37,217 nt of DNA from Streptococcus penaeicida (GTDB lineage Bacteria > Bacillota > Bacilli > Lactobacillales > Streptococcaceae). A model generated the notes under the pieces. The model was not told the origin of the DNA. It made no database searches and saw only the letters and a program-made list of their open reading frames with translations. Numbering within the stretch: position 1 is the first letter of the stretch; each line of letters starts with the position of its first letter. Of this stretch, positions 27,042 to 35,753 are shown in pieces. The translations under genes and the position numbers were made by a program. Location of the stretch: assembly GCF_002887775.1 (NCBI RefSeq), contig NZ_LOCM01000022.1, positions 1-37,217 on the forward strand, read 5' to 3'.

Positions 27042-27388
27042 GATAGACTCCTTCTTTTCTACTAATTGTAGACTCCTCACATCATACAAAAAGAGCAGGT
27101 ATTCACCTGCTCTACAATCGATTTTTTGACGTTTTAATTTTTGTTCTATCTGAGTGTCTGGGGCGAATGTTTCCTACTCTCAAGTGCAAATATTACGTAC
27201 TTTATTGACCGTTTCACAAGATGATGTGTTTTGACAACACTGATTATTAAGTAATCAACTTATAAAATTTGAGCTTCTAACTCAATCAATAATGTGGCTT
27301 TTAACCACGCTTCGGCATTCGACCCGCCTGTCCGTAGGCATAATAAAGGTCTATATTTGCTAGAAAACACAACAAAAGATTCCTAGAC
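27042..27388 (-). ncRNA. Structured leader RNA of the polyamine operon (family not recognised)
   Basis: A consensus promoter lies just upstream (27395–27423) and a terminator just before the speA ribosome binding site, so a roughly 300-base transcript is made either as a leader or as a stand-alone RNA. Nested long-range pairings close the fold: 27371–27377 with 27139–27145, 27362–27370 with 27167–27175 (two G·U), 27353–27359 with 27187–27193, and 27348–27351 with 27207–27210. Inside are five local hairpins at 27326–27339, 27294–27308, 27269–27285, 27241–27257 and 27226–27240. I see no T-box, tmRNA, RNase P or lysine-riboswitch signature. 6S RNA is not excluded but the multibranched shape does not favour it. 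The pairings are by eye. Confidence 0.65.
27087..27114 (-). terminator. Intrinsic terminator/attenuator just upstream of speA
   Basis: A perfect nine-base stem AGAGCAGGT/ACCTGCTCT with a four-base loop is followed by T5. It ends only about 34 bases before the speA Shine-Dalgarno sequence. There is no room for a convincing separate promoter in between, so speA expression should depend on read-through. Confidence 0.88.
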
Positions 27389-27394
27389 TCATTC

Positions 27395-27423
27395 AGTTTA
27401 CCAAAGATTAAATTGTTTGTCAA
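27395..27423 (-). promoter_or_regulatory. Promoter of the structured leader and polyamine operon
   Basis: Perfect TTGACA (27423–27418), a 17-base spacer, and TAAACT (27400–27395). Transcription would begin near 27388, about 347 bases before the probable speA start. Confidence 0.8.
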
Positions 27424-27510
27424 TTATAATCTAAGAGTTTTCAGAAAATAGGAAAAAGCATTTCTAAAAGAAATTTGGAGACTTAAATTGAAAAAATTAC
27501 AATTCCCAAA

Positions 27511-27546
27511 TAAAAAAGTGAAGGCAAAATCTATTTGTCTCCACTT
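27511..27546 (-). terminator. asnA terminator
   Basis: AAGTGGAG and CTTCACTT arms (one G·U), extended by CAAA/TTTG after an A·C mismatch, are followed leftwards by TTTTTT. Located 16 bases beyond the asnA stop codon, it separates asnA from the speA promoter. Confidence 0.88.
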
Positions 27547-27561
27547 AGAATAAAAACAAAC

Positions 27562-28554
27562 TTATAAAATATTTTCGTAAGTTTCACGAACCTCTTGAGG
27601 CCAAACAGATGTTTGAACTTCCCCAATATGTTTTTTACGAAGTAAGAACATGGCCATCCGTGATTGTCCGATACCACCACCAATAGATAATGGGAAAAGA
27701 CCATTTAATAAAGATTTATGCCAGTCAAATTCAAGACGGTCAGTATCTCCAGTAATGGCTACTTGGCGTTTCAAGGCATCTTCGTCAACACGGATACCCA
27801 TTGATGAAAGTTCAAAGGCAGAACCTAATTGATCATTCCAAACCAAGATATCGCCGTTCAACCCATGGTAACCATTTTCTGATTCAGAAGTCCAGTCATC
27901 ATAGTCAGGCGCACGGCCATCATGAGGTTTACCATCAGGTAAAACACCACCAATACCAATTAAGAAAACAGCACCGAATTCTTTTGTAATCGCATTTTCA
28001 CGTTCTTTAGGTGTTAAATCTGGGTATTTAGAAACTAATTCTTCCGTATGGATAAATGTAATCTTTTTAGGTAAGACAGCTTCGATATCATAACGTGCTT
28101 CAACAGCTAACTCCGTTAGGCGTATGACTTTATAAATGGTCTCAACAGTTTCTTTTAAATAGGCAAGATTACGTTTTCCGTCTGGAATAACTTTTTCCCA
28201 ATCCCATTGATCGACGTAAACAGAGTGGGTAGGGTCTAAAGAATCCTCATCAGGGCGGAGGGCTTTCATATTAACGACAAGGCCTTCTCCTTCATTGAAT
28301 CCAAAACGTGCTAAGGTATGGCGTTTCCATTTTGCTAGCGAATGGACAACTTCAAATTTAGCCTCTGGAATTTTAAGAACATTAACGGATACGGGATTTT
28401 CGATACCGCTTAAATTATCTTGCATACCGTCCCCGACCCGACTTAAAATAGGTCCTTGCACTTCAACAACGTCAAGCTTTGCAATTAAATATTGCGTAAA
28501 TGTATTTTTAACAAAAGAAATTTCCTCTTGTTGATGAATAAAGCTTTTCTTCAT
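27562..28554 (-). CDS. asnA: Aspartate–ammonia ligase (asparagine synthetase A)
   Basis: This 330-residue cytosolic class II synthetase-like enzyme makes asparagine from aspartate, ammonia and ATP. It shows [58 protein letters not shown] and the C-terminal [16 protein letters not shown], all AsnA hallmarks. Length matches the family. It has its own promoter and terminator, and a strong AAAAAGGAGG ribosome binding site. It sits between the arc operon, which produces ammonia, and the polyamine operon; ammonia release by arginine deiminase would supply its substrate, which is inference. Confidence 0.97.
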   Translation of the reverse strand: MKKSFIHQQEEISFVKNTFTQYLIAKLDVVEVQGPILSRVGDGMQDNLSGIENPVSVNVLKIPEAKFEVVHSLAKWKRHTLARFGFNEGEGLVVNMKALRPDEDSLDPTHSVYVDQWDWEKVIPDGKRNLAYLKETVETIYKVIRLTELAVEARYDIEAVLPKKITFIHTEELVSKYPDLTPKERENAITKEFGAVFLIGIGGVLPDGKPHDGRAPDYDDWTSESENGYHGLNGDILVWNDQLGSAFELSSMGIRVDEDALKRQVAITGDTDRLEFDWHKSLLNGLFPLSIGGGIGQSRMAMFLLRKKHIGEVQTSVWPQEVRETYENIL

Positions 28555-28645
28555 AGCTCCTCCTTTTTTTATTTTTTTCTGACACAGTCAGGATTCTTCA
28601 TTTTCAAGGGTTTTTACGCTTTAAAAATTGAAAAATATAAAGCTA

Positions 28646-28651
28646 ATTATA
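28646..28651 (-). promoter_or_regulatory. asnA −10 element
   Basis: Perfect TATAAT (28651–28646), about 90 bases before the asnA ATG. The −35 is poor. The leader holds a small hairpin (CTGAC-TGT-GTCAG) and a 10-codon ORF at 28569–28601 ([10 protein letters not shown]) of doubtful meaning. Confidence 0.5.
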
Positions 28652-28664
28652 CACTTAAAAGGGT

Positions 28665-28700
28665 TAAAAGAAAAGGCTAAATTTAGAAAATTTAGCCTTT
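28665..28700 (-). terminator. Terminator of the arc operon
   Basis: AAAGGCTAAATTT and AATTTAGCCTTT arms with a short loop are followed leftwards by TTCTTTT, about 40 bases after the arcC stop codon. Confidence 0.9.
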
Positions 28701-28737
28701 ATTGACACTTTTAATAACTTATTAATTTTAGCAAAAA

Positions 28738-29688
28738 TTAACCAGCGATAATGTGAGTTCCAGCGTTTTCAGAAAGAACTTTGTCAATGTTTTCAAGTGA
28801 AGTGATGATTGCTTTTGCTTCTGGTTTGTTTTCAACGAAAGCAATTGCTGCTTCAACTTTTGGTAACATGCTTCCTGGAGCAAATTGATTTTGTCCAATG
28901 TATTCTTTCATTTGAGAAACTGTTACTTCTTCTAATTTTTCTTGATTAGGTTTGTTGTAGTTAACAAATACGTTATCAACACCAGTTAAGACGATGAACA
29001 TATCAGCATCTACAAGTTCAGAAAGTGTTTGTGAAGCGAAGTCTTTGTCGATAACGGCTTCAACACCTGTAAGAACTTTAGTTTCTGGATCTTCGATAAC
29101 TGGCACACCGCCACCACCAGCGCTGACAACAACAACGCCAGAGTCAACTAAGCTACGGATAACGTTAACTTCTTTGATGCCAACTGGTTTTGGAGAAGGT
29201 ACGACTTTACGCCAACCACGACCAGCATCTTCTTTAAAGTTAGCGCCAGTTTCTTCCATTTGTTTTTTAGCATCTTCTTCAGAAAGGAATGGGCCAATTG
29301 GTTTAGTTGGGTTTTTGAAAGCAGCATCGTTTTTATCAACAATAACTTGAGTTACAACAGCAGCAACGTCTTTTTCAATCCCTTGAGCTTTAAGTTCATT
29401 GTCAAGAGCGTTAACAAGCCAGAAACCAATTGAACCTTCAGTCATAGCCACACAAGTGTCTAAAGGCATTGCAGGGTTCTTTTCAGAATCAGCTGCAGCT
29501 TGTTGTAAAAGTAAGTTACCAACTTGTGGTCCATTACCGTGAGTAACGATAACTTCGTTACCATCTTGGATTAATTTAACAAGTGATTTAGATGTTGAAA
29601 TCAATGCTTCTTGTTGTGCTTTAGCTGAAGCATCAGTTGAAAGAATTGCGTTTCCGCCTAAAGCGACAACAATTTTTTGTTTAGTCAT
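28738..29688 (-). CDS. arcC: Carbamate kinase ArcC
   Basis: This 316-residue enzyme makes ATP and carbamate (then CO2 and ammonia) from carbamoyl phosphate and ADP, the energy-yielding last step of the arginine deiminase pathway. It shows [53 protein letters not shown] and [11 protein letters not shown]. Length is normal. Last gene of the arc operon, 16 bases after arcT, with AAAGGAG before the ATG. Confidence 0.97.
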   Translation of the reverse strand: MTKQKIVVALGGNAILSTDASAKAQQEALISTSKSLVKLIQDGNEVIVTHGNGPQVGNLLLQQAAADSEKNPAMPLDTCVAMTEGSIGFWLVNALDNELKAQGIEKDVAAVVTQVIVDKNDAAFKNPTKPIGPFLSEEDAKKQMEETGANFKEDAGRGWRKVVPSPKPVGIKEVNVIRSLVDSGVVVVSAGGGGVPVIEDPETKVLTGVEAVIDKDFASQTLSELVDADMFIVLTGVDNVFVNYNKPNQEKLEEVTVSQMKEYIGQNQFAPGSMLPKVEAAIAFVENKPEAKAIITSLENIDKVLSENAGTHIIAG

Positions 29689-29704
29689 ACGATTAATTCT
29701 CCTT

Positions 29705-31036
29705 TTAAGTCGTTAGTCGTAAGATGGTCTCGGCATAAATATCCATAGCACGATAAGCATCTTCTAACACGATATTTTCATTTTCTTGATGTTCTGTTTG
29801 GATAGAATCTGGGAACATTGCCCCATATGCCACACAATTAGGCATAGTTCTTGCAAAAGTTGCGCCACCAGATGAAATAGCTGGACTCATATCACCCGTT
29901 TTTTCCTGATAAACAGCCATTAGTGTTGTCACTAATTCACTATCAATAGGAACATAAAGCGGTGCTAAGTAGTCAAACTCTTCATAAGTTAAACCGTAAG
30001 CTTTTGCAGTTTCAGTTAATTTAGCAACAAGTTGATCCTTGTCAGCTAAGACTGGAATGCGAATGTCTAACCGAACTTCTGTTAAATCAGCATTCATGGT
30101 TAAACCAGCAGCATTGAATGAAAGAATTCCTGAAGGCTCATCTTCAATAGCACCAAAGATATTCAAGCCTTTACCATCTTCTTCGACAACATTAGCCAAG
30201 AAATCGATAGTCGGTTCATCACAATGAGGTGCTAAGGCTTTTGCTAGACGAACTAAGGCATTAATACCATGAGGAGCGTCTTTAGCATGTTGGGCTAAGC
30301 CATAAACAGTAATCCTGTCTTCTTTTATGACATATTCAAATTCAAGCTTGTCTAACTCTTCCTTTACTTTTTCTAATAGGTCCCCTTGATAGCTTGCACG
30401 AGCAGGAACAATATTATAAGCGTTGCCAATTTCAAGATTCAAAGCTTTGCTTCCGGGACCGGTTAATTTGGCCTGTAACAAGCCTTTTTCAGCATAAATT
30501 AGCGGGAAACTTGAATCTGGAGCGAAGCCATAGGTGGCTTGTTCTTCACGCTCATTATAACGGTTCATACAACGCCATAGGGTTTCCTCGTCAGTTCCAA
30601 AGATAAAACGAATCCGTTTGTTAAAAGTAACGCCCGCATCCATCAAAGCTTTGACCGCAAACAAGGCCATCATTGAAGGTCCTTTGTCATCCTGAGTACC
30701 GCGACCATAAAGTTTTCCGTCTCTCTCAACACAATCGAATGGATCTGTTTTCCATAAAGAGCGGTCCCCTTCTGGGACAACATCTAAGTGACAAAGAATC
30801 GCCAACATTTCTTTTTGATCACCAAATTCAGCGTAGCCATAGTAGCCTTCAGGATCAATAACTGTTTTAAAACCGAGACCTTGGCAAAGTGCAAGGGTAT
30901 GTTCTAAAACATCTTGAATAGCCTGACCAAAGGGAGTGCCGTTCTCCCCTTCTGCACATACAGAAGGGAAGGCTACGACCTCTTTAATCGCTTTGACACA
31001 AGCTGCTTGGTGTGTTTCTGTAATATAGGTTTTCAT
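29705..31036 (-). CDS. arcT: M20-family dipeptidase (Xaa-His/Sapep type) in arc operon
   Basis: This 443-residue zinc peptidase shows metal-ligand motifs [11 protein letters not shown] (His near 86), [13 protein letters not shown] (Asp near 119) and [13 protein letters not shown] (catalytic Glu near 152). The dimerisation domain is in the middle, and [15 protein letters not shown] with [14 protein letters not shown] lie at the C-terminus. In S. pyogenes and relatives a peptidase of this kind sits between arcD and arcC and is called arcT; that symbol is also used for an aminotransferase in other genera. It may release arginine or other residues from peptides, an inference from context. The ATG at 31036 has TGGAGG upstream. 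Confidence 0.9.
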   Translation of the reverse strand: MKTYITETHQAACVKAIKEVVAFPSVCAEGENGTPFGQAIQDVLEHTLALCQGLGFKTVIDPEGYYGYAEFGDQKEMLAILCHLDVVPEGDRSLWKTDPFDCVERDGKLYGRGTQDDKGPSMMALFAVKALMDAGVTFNKRIRFIFGTDEETLWRCMNRYNEREEQATYGFAPDSSFPLIYAEKGLLQAKLTGPGSKALNLEIGNAYNIVPARASYQGDLLEKVKEELDKLEFEYVIKEDRITVYGLAQHAKDAPHGINALVRLAKALAPHCDEPTIDFLANVVEEDGKGLNIFGAIEDEPSGILSFNAAGLTMNADLTEVRLDIRIPVLADKDQLVAKLTETAKAYGLTYEEFDYLAPLYVPIDSELVTTLMAVYQEKTGDMSPAISSGGATFARTMPNCVAYGAMFPDSIQTEHQENENIVLEDAYRAMDIYAETILRLTT

Positions 31037-31069
31037 TTCTATACCTCCATATTACCTGGCGATTATGAA

Positions 31070-32566
31070 TTAGCTAAAGAATGTAGCTACCATTAAGATT
31101 GCAACGCTGGTTACAACAACGATAACCATGTATTTAGCAACGAATTTCCACCAAGTTGGAAGGTCAATTTTACCAATAGCAAGAGCACCCATACAGATAG
31201 CTGATGTTGGTGAAATCATGTTAAGAACACCTGATGCTGATTGGAATGCAGTGATAACAAGGTGAGCTGGAACATGTGAGAAGTGACCTAAAGGTGCCAT
31301 GATACCCATTGTAGCTCCAGCAAGACCTGAAGTTGATGGGATTAAGAATGACATTGGTAAGTAAAATAAGTAAGTTAATAATACGAATACTTGAGAAGAT
31401 AGACCTGAAAGTCCTTTTTCACCCCAAGAAAGGATAGTTGATGTGATCATACCATCATTCATGATAACTTGGATACCACGAGCAACCGCACAGATGATTG
31501 CAACGCTAAGTAGGTCAGCAGCACCTGCGATGAATGAAGAAATGAAATCATCTTCAGACATTCTGTAAACCATTGCTACCAAGATACCCATCATGATGAA
31601 GAGCATAGTGATTTCAGGGAAGTACCAGTAACCCATTGGAAGGGCAGATTTACCAATAAGAGTTCCTAAAACTGGAAGACCAGTCAACCATTTATTGAAG
31701 TCTGTGAAGATCATGATGTTGAAGTTTTCCCAAGGGATTAAGCTTAAGATCATGATTAAGAATGTAATAATGAACAACCAGATAACATGTTTTTGAGCTT
31801 TAGTCATGTCCATGTCAGTGTTTTGTAATTTAAAGATTTCTTTGTGTTCAGCCATTTTATCGGCAATCAAAGATTTGCTTGGGTCTTTTTCAATTTTGCT
31901 AGCATAGCCATAAACAAACCAGATTGAAATTGCTACTAAAACAACCCATTGGATCAAGCGCCAAATCATACCATCAGCAATTGATACACCCGCAGCATCG
32001 GCCGCAACACCAGTTGCAAATGGGTTAATTGTAGATGCTAAACATCCAATTTGAGAACCAATCAAGATAATCGCTACGGCTACAAGCGTATCAAAACCAA
32101 CGGCAATCATTACTGGAATAAGTAATGGATAGAAGGCCATTGTTTCTTCACCCATACCGTAAGTTGATCCACCTAGGGCAAAGATAGGGATCAAAATAGC
32201 GATAAGCATTTTTTCTCTACCTTTGTTGCCTTTAACAATTGATGCAATACCTTGGTCAAGGGCACCAGTTTTGTTAATAACACCAAGGAATCCACCTACC
32301 ATAAGGATAAAGAATGAAACTTGGATAGCACCATCAGTTTTGTCAGTTCCTAACATCCCACGTACAGGAGCCATGAAGATATCATAGATCCCTTGAGGAT
32401 TTGATTTCACAGCATGATATGTTCCAGATACGACGCTACCGTCTTTAGCTGTATCGTAGGCACCCGCTGGAATAAACCATGTTAATACTGCCATCAAAGC
32501 AATAATAAGGAAGAGAACTGTGTAAGAAGAAGGAATTTTAAAACCCCGTTTTTTTTCTTCTGTCAT
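31070..32566 (-). CDS. arcD: YfcC/C4-dicarboxylate-carrier-type permease ArcD (arginine–ornithine exchanger)
   Basis: This 498-residue membrane protein has about 12 hydrophobic segments. It belongs to the YfcC/AitC family (SSYTVLFLIIALMAVLTWFIPAGAYD, GGFLGVINKTGALDQGI, IPIFALGGSTYGMGEETMAFYPLLIP, INPFATGVAADAAG, FLIPSTSGLAGATMGIMAPL). This is the class that serves as ArcD in streptococcal arc operons, not the LysI/APC type of Pseudomonas. The start ATG at 32566 is chosen for AGAGG eight bases upstream. A strong hairpin with T-run lies just before that ribosome binding site. Confidence 0.92.
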   Translation of the reverse strand: MTEEKKRGFKIPSSYTVLFLIIALMAVLTWFIPAGAYDTAKDGSVVSGTYHAVKSNPQGIYDIFMAPVRGMLGTDKTDGAIQVSFFILMVGGFLGVINKTGALDQGIASIVKGNKGREKMLIAILIPIFALGGSTYGMGEETMAFYPLLIPVMIAVGFDTLVAVAIILIGSQIGCLASTINPFATGVAADAAGVSIADGMIWRLIQWVVLVAISIWFVYGYASKIEKDPSKSLIADKMAEHKEIFKLQNTDMDMTKAQKHVIWLFIITFLIMILSLIPWENFNIMIFTDFNKWLTGLPVLGTLIGKSALPMGYWYFPEITMLFIMMGILVAMVYRMSEDDFISSFIAGAADLLSVAIICAVARGIQVIMNDGMITSTILSWGEKGLSGLSSQVFVLLTYLFYLPMSFLIPSTSGLAGATMGIMAPLGHFSHVPAHLVITAFQSASGVLNMISPTSAICMGALAIGKIDLPTWWKFVAKYMVIVVVTSVAILMVATFFS

Positions 32567-32590
32567 AATATTTACCTCTTTTTTTAAATT

Positions 32591-32638
32591 AAAAAAGTCG
32601 TTCAAGTTCCGGTCAAGGTCGCCAGAACCAGAACGACT
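32591..32638 (-). terminator. Intercistronic terminator/attenuator between arcB and arcD
   Basis: AGTCGTTC and GAACGACT arms with an inner GTTC/GAAC stem are followed leftwards by TTTTTT, about 15 bases before the arcD ribosome binding site. It should make part of the arc transcripts end after arcB, lowering arcD–arcT–arcC expression. Confidence 0.85.
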
Positions 32639-32669
32639 AATTTTTAGTAGTTACTTTGTTACGTTAATT

Positions 32670-32786
32670 ATAAGGAGTTTATTTTTACATTGTTACATTA
32701 GTTATAAGGAGTTAAATAATGTAGTTCTTTAAGCATAAGGAGTTACTTAAAGGAATTGTTAAATTGTTTTATAAATATAAGGAGTT
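32670..32786 (-). repeat. Four spaced copies of AACTCCTTAT in the arcB–arcD spacer
   Basis: Copies are at 32777–32786, 32735–32744, 32704–32713 and 32670–32679, in the same orientation, 31–42 bases apart. The last two share a longer unit of about 22 bases. In mRNA sense each contains CUCCUU, the anti-Shine-Dalgarno core. Read forward each is ATAAGGAGTT, a ribosome-binding-site-like sequence, and two are followed by ATG at good spacing but only by one- and seven-codon frames. Confidence 0.75.
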
Positions 32787-32889
32787 ATATAATGTGTTTT
32801 GACTTCAGACATTAGTTGATATCTTTAGTCATTTGTTTGAAAAGTTAAATTAGTAAGCTTCGTATTAATTAGAGTAAACCGATTTAATC

Positions 32890-33903
32890 TTAAACTTTTG
32901 GAATGAAAAGATTTCCAAGAGTTGCTGCCATAACAGCTTTGATTGTGTGCATACGGTTTTCAGCTTGGTCGAAGTGACGAGCATATTTGCTACGGAATAC
33001 TTCATCAGTAACTTCCATTTCAGATACGCCATATTTTTCTTCTACGTCTTTACCATAAACTGTTTTAGTGTCATGGAATGCTGGTAAGCAGTGTAAGAAG
33101 ATAAGGTTTTCGTTATCAGCTTTTTTGATAAGATCCATGTTTACTTGGTAAGGTTGAAGTAATTCAACACGTTCTTTGAATTTGTCTTCTTCACCCATTG
33201 ATACCCAAACGTCTGTGTAAAGTACATCTGCACCTTTTACAGCTTCATCAGCATTGTCAGTTACAAGGATACGAGCGCCAGATTCTTTAGCAAATCCTTC
33301 TGCCAATTTAACGATTTCTTCTTCAGGGAATAATTCTTTTGGTGAGAAGATGTGTACGTTAACACCCATCAAAGTACCAGCTACTAAAAGTGAGTTAGCA
33401 ACGTTGTTACGTCCATCACCACAGTAAACAAGAGTTAAACCTTCAAGTTTGCCGAAGTTTTCTTTAACTGTTAAGTAGTCAGCAAGCATTTGAGTTGGAT
33501 GCCATTCGTCAGTAAGACCGTTCCATACTGGAACACCAGCGTACTCACCTAATTCTTCAACCATACGTTGGCTGAATCCACGGAATTCGATACCGTCGAA
33601 CATACGTCCAAGAACTTTAGCAGTATCTTCAGTTGATTCTTTTTTACCAAGTTGGATGTCGTTTGCACCAAGGTATTCAGGGTGTGCACCTAAATCGATT
33701 GCTGCAGTTGTAAAAGCTGCACGTGTACGTGTAGAAGTTTTTTCAAAAAGTAAAGCAATGTTTTTGCCTTCTAAGTAGTGATGAGGAACACCACGTTTTT
33801 TAAGGTCTTTTAAGTGTGCTGCGAAGTCGATTAAATATTCGAATTCTTCGCGTGAGAAATCTTTTTCTGCTAGGAAATTACGTCCTTGGAATACTTGAGT
33901 CAT
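32890..33903 (-). CDS. arcB: Catabolic ornithine carbamoyltransferase ArcB
   Basis: This 337-residue enzyme splits citrulline with phosphate into ornithine and carbamoyl phosphate. It has the carbamoyl-phosphate motif [12 protein letters not shown] (near 53–64), [33 protein letters not shown], the ornithine-binding HCLPAFHD (near 271) and [22 protein letters not shown] at the end. Length is normal. Its ATG has AAGGAG seven bases upstream. It follows the small ORF at 33925–33999 and the arcA–arcB spacer. Confidence 0.97.
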   Translation of the reverse strand: MTQVFQGRNFLAEKDFSREEFEYLIDFAAHLKDLKKRGVPHHYLEGKNIALLFEKTSTRTRAAFTTAAIDLGAHPEYLGANDIQLGKKESTEDTAKVLGRMFDGIEFRGFSQRMVEELGEYAGVPVWNGLTDEWHPTQMLADYLTVKENFGKLEGLTLVYCGDGRNNVANSLLVAGTLMGVNVHIFSPKELFPEEEIVKLAEGFAKESGARILVTDNADEAVKGADVLYTDVWVSMGEEDKFKERVELLQPYQVNMDLIKKADNENLIFLHCLPAFHDTKTVYGKDVEEKYGVSEMEVTDEVFRSKYARHFDQAENRMHTIKAVMAATLGNLFIPKV

Positions 33904-33924
33904 TTTATTCTCCTTGAAAATGTT

Positions 33925-33999
33925 TTATTTGTTTCGATCTTGATAGAGATAAAGGCCAATAAACCCGCCTAATATAGCTGTAATTATAATAAAATTCAT
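33925..33999 (-). CDS. Candidate 24-residue small membrane protein between arcA and arcB
   Basis: From ATG 33999 the frame encodes one hydrophobic helix (starting MNFIIITAILGGF, then IGLYLY) and a charged tail QDRNK, ending at TAA 33927–33925. That is 14 bases before the arcB Shine-Dalgarno sequence. The composition is that of a single-pass small protein. The ribosome binding site is weak (GAG about 10 bases upstream), so translation is not assured. I do not recognise it. It would be made with arcA and arcB and could act at the membrane with ArcD, which is speculation. Confidence 0.45.
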   Translation of the reverse strand: MNFIIITAILGGFIGLYLYQDRNK

Positions 34000-34236
34000 G
34001 TCGTTTTATCTCGTTACTAACAGATTGCGTCAAGGGAAATGAGAGAGATTCGGGATGGAAGCGCCCATATGAACCACTGCTCTTTCCCTAAACACAACGT
34101 GTTGATTTACTTAATGTAAAGGGACAAAAGTCTAAGTTGAATCACTTCTACTATTGTGAATGAAAGATACTGTATTTAATAGTAGAAAGATTTTAACCCC
34201 AGCTTATGACTCCTTTGATTCTAATGAATTTCTAGA
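34000..34236 (-). other. Non-coding arcA–arcB spacer
   Basis: No credible gene lies here. In other pyogenic streptococci an acetyltransferase-type gene occupies this place; I see no remnant of it. The stretch holds an inverted repeat (TTCTACTATT/AATAGTAGAA, 34146–34187, 22-base loop), a small AACAC-GTT-GTGTT hairpin near 34092–34104, and GGGACAAAAGTCTA (34121–34134), which recurs at 37101–37114. Confidence 0.6.
34146..34187 (-). repeat. Inverted repeat downstream of arcA
   Basis: Perfect 10-base arms TTCTACTATT and AATAGTAGAA flank 22 bases, about 50 bases after the arcA stop. No T-run follows on either side, so it is more likely an mRNA-stabilising or processing hairpin than a terminator. 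Confidence 0.6.
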
Positions 34237-35469
34237 TTATAGATCTTCACGTTCGAAAGGCATTGACATACAACGAGGTCCACCACGACCGCGAACTAAT
34301 TCACTTCCTTCGATCTTAACAAGTCTTAATCCTTTAGATTCAAGAATAGCATTTGTGATTGTGTTACGGTTATAAACAACTACAACACCTGGTGCGATAG
34401 TAAGTGTGTTAGAACCATCGTTCCATTGTTCACGTCCAGCAGCAACGATGTTGTCACCACCACAACGGATCAATTCAACTTTTTCAACACCTAAGTTTGC
34501 TGCAAGAAGTTCTGCTAAATCGCCAGTTTCTTCAACAATTTTAAGTTTGTCGTTTTCATAAGTTACTGAGTAAACACGCAAGTCGCCTTCGATTTCTGGG
34601 TGAATTGTGAATTTATCATAGTCAACCATTGTGAAAACTGTATCTAAGTGCATGAATTTACGGTTGTTAGCAAATTCGAATGCCAATACTTTTTTGAAAC
34701 CTAAGTTTTCTTTGAAGATGTTAACCAAAAGTTTTTCGATTGATGCTGCGTCAGTACGTTGTGAAATACCTACTGCTAAAACATCTTTAGAAAGAACTAA
34801 CTCATCTCCACCTTCGATACGAGTGTTTTCGCTACGATCGTAAACCATTGGTACTTTTCCACCGTATTCTGGGTGATGAGTGAAAATATATTTACCGTAA
34901 AGTGTTTCGCGGTTACGAGTTTCAGAGAACATGTGGTTTAATGAAACACCTTCACCGATAGTTGCAAATGGATCGCGAGTGAAGTAAAGGTTTGGCATTG
35001 GATCAATTGCGAATGGGTAATCAGATTCAACAAGGTCAGTTAAACCTTTTTCTTCATCTGAGATTTCTGGAAGTTCAGATTTTTGAACACCAGCCATTGT
35101 TTTATCAATCAATTCTTGATTATCTTCGATTGACATAAGCAAATTGCGGATAGCTTCTTTAGTTGCGCGTCCTCTGATGTTAGCTTCTTCAATATATTCG
35201 TCGATGAAAGATTTACGAACGTCATCATTAATAAGTGATTCAGCAGCTAATTTTTCAAGGTAAAGTACTTCAATGCCTTCTTCTCTAAGAGCTTGAGCAA
35301 ATGCATCATGTTCTTTTTGAGCATTTTCTAAGAAAGGAATATCATCAAACAATAATCTTTCAAGATAGTCTGGCATTAAGTTTTCAATTTCTTTACCAGG
35401 TCTGTGGAGCATAACTTTTTTAAGTTTGCCAATTTCAGAATAAACATGAATCGGTGATTTAGCAGTCAT
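34237..35469 (-). CDS. arcA: Arginine deiminase ArcA
   Basis: This 410-residue enzyme hydrolyses arginine to citrulline and ammonia, first step of the pathway and of acid defence. It shows [39 protein letters not shown] (near 160), [13 protein letters not shown], the His in [12 protein letters not shown] (near 275), and the nucleophile Cys in [17 protein letters not shown] at the C-terminus. Length is normal. The ATG at 35469 has AGAGG upstream. First gene of the arc operon, with a cre site and several palindromes in its 284-base upstream region. Confidence 0.97.
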   Translation of the reverse strand: MTAKSPIHVYSEIGKLKKVMLHRPGKEIENLMPDYLERLLFDDIPFLENAQKEHDAFAQALREEGIEVLYLEKLAAESLINDDVRKSFIDEYIEEANIRGRATKEAIRNLLMSIEDNQELIDKTMAGVQKSELPEISDEEKGLTDLVESDYPFAIDPMPNLYFTRDPFATIGEGVSLNHMFSETRNRETLYGKYIFTHHPEYGGKVPMVYDRSENTRIEGGDELVLSKDVLAVGISQRTDAASIEKLLVNIFKENLGFKKVLAFEFANNRKFMHLDTVFTMVDYDKFTIHPEIEGDLRVYSVTYENDKLKIVEETGDLAELLAANLGVEKVELIRCGGDNIVAAGREQWNDGSNTLTIAPGVVVVYNRNTITNAILESKGLRLVKIEGSELVRGRGGPRCMSMPFEREDL

Positions 35470-35501
35470 AACTTTTAACCTCTTTCTAAAATATAAGATT
35501 T

Positions 35502-35534
35502 TGTGAATTCACATATCAAGATTTACTAATCTTG
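35502..35534 (-). promoter_or_regulatory. Two palindromes in the arcA 5' region
   Basis: TGTGAATTCACA (35502–35513) is a perfect 12-base palindrome whose halves are Crp/Fnr-like (TGTGA/TCACA), though with only two bases between them. CAAGATT-TACT-AATCTTG (35517–35534) is a seven-base-arm hairpin. Both lie between the cre and the arcA start. They could be operators for the neighbouring Crp/Fnr or ArgR proteins, or leader hairpins. Confidence 0.5.
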
Positions 35535-35579
35535 CTTACATACATAGTTTACCTTTTAACAATATAAATTATGCGGTAA

Positions 35580-35610
35580 ATTTCACTCTTAAAATGTGAA
35601 ATCGTTTACA
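35580..35610 (-). promoter_or_regulatory. CcpA cre site overlapping a second inverted repeat, upstream of arcA
   Basis: TGTAAACGATTTCA (35610–35597) matches the cre consensus TGWNANCGNTNNCA fully. It overlaps ATTTCAC-N9-GTGAAAT (35602–35580), a perfect seven-base inverted repeat suited to a dimeric regulator such as the Crp/Fnr-family protein encoded next door. Glucose repression of arc operons through CcpA is established in streptococci. Confidence 0.8.
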
Positions 35611-35711
35611 GTTTTTATTCAAAATATGCAATTTTATAAAAATGTATCCGGTTTCTTGTAAGTTTTTTACATTTTTACGAAAAAATTAATAGTTATAAAT
35701 TTAAAAAAAAG

Positions 35712-35750
35712 CAAAAAAATATAAAAAACTTTAAAAAAGTTTTTTATATT
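35712..35750 (-). terminator. Terminator of the Crp/Fnr regulator gene
   Basis: Perfect 13-base arms ATATAAAAAACTT/AAGTTTTTTATAT (35719–35731 and 35737–35749) with a five-base loop are followed leftwards by seven T. It begins four bases after the stop codon. Confidence 0.9.
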
Positions 35751-35753
35751 TTC

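Noticed and set aside
27041..27089. Longer SpeA starting at the ATG at 27089
   Set aside because: That start lies in the T-run of the terminator with no ribosome binding site; TTG 27041 has AAGGAG at six bases, and the family sequence begins close to it.
27042..27388. T-box, tmRNA, RNase P or lysine riboswitch as identity of the speA leader
   Set aside because: No AGGGTGG-type T-box sequence, no tRNA-like ends or tag frame, and no conserved RNase P core could be found by eye. The region was kept as an unassigned structured RNA.
32788..32815. Forward-strand mini-ORF MCFDFRH behind a Shine-Dalgarno-like repeat
   Set aside because: Only seven codons with no promoter; the ribosome-binding-site look comes from the repeat itself, which lies antisense to the arc mRNA.
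34160..34375. Forward ORFs over arcA and its downstream region
   Set aside because: They are antisense shadows of arcA with no ribosome binding site and no recognisable protein features.
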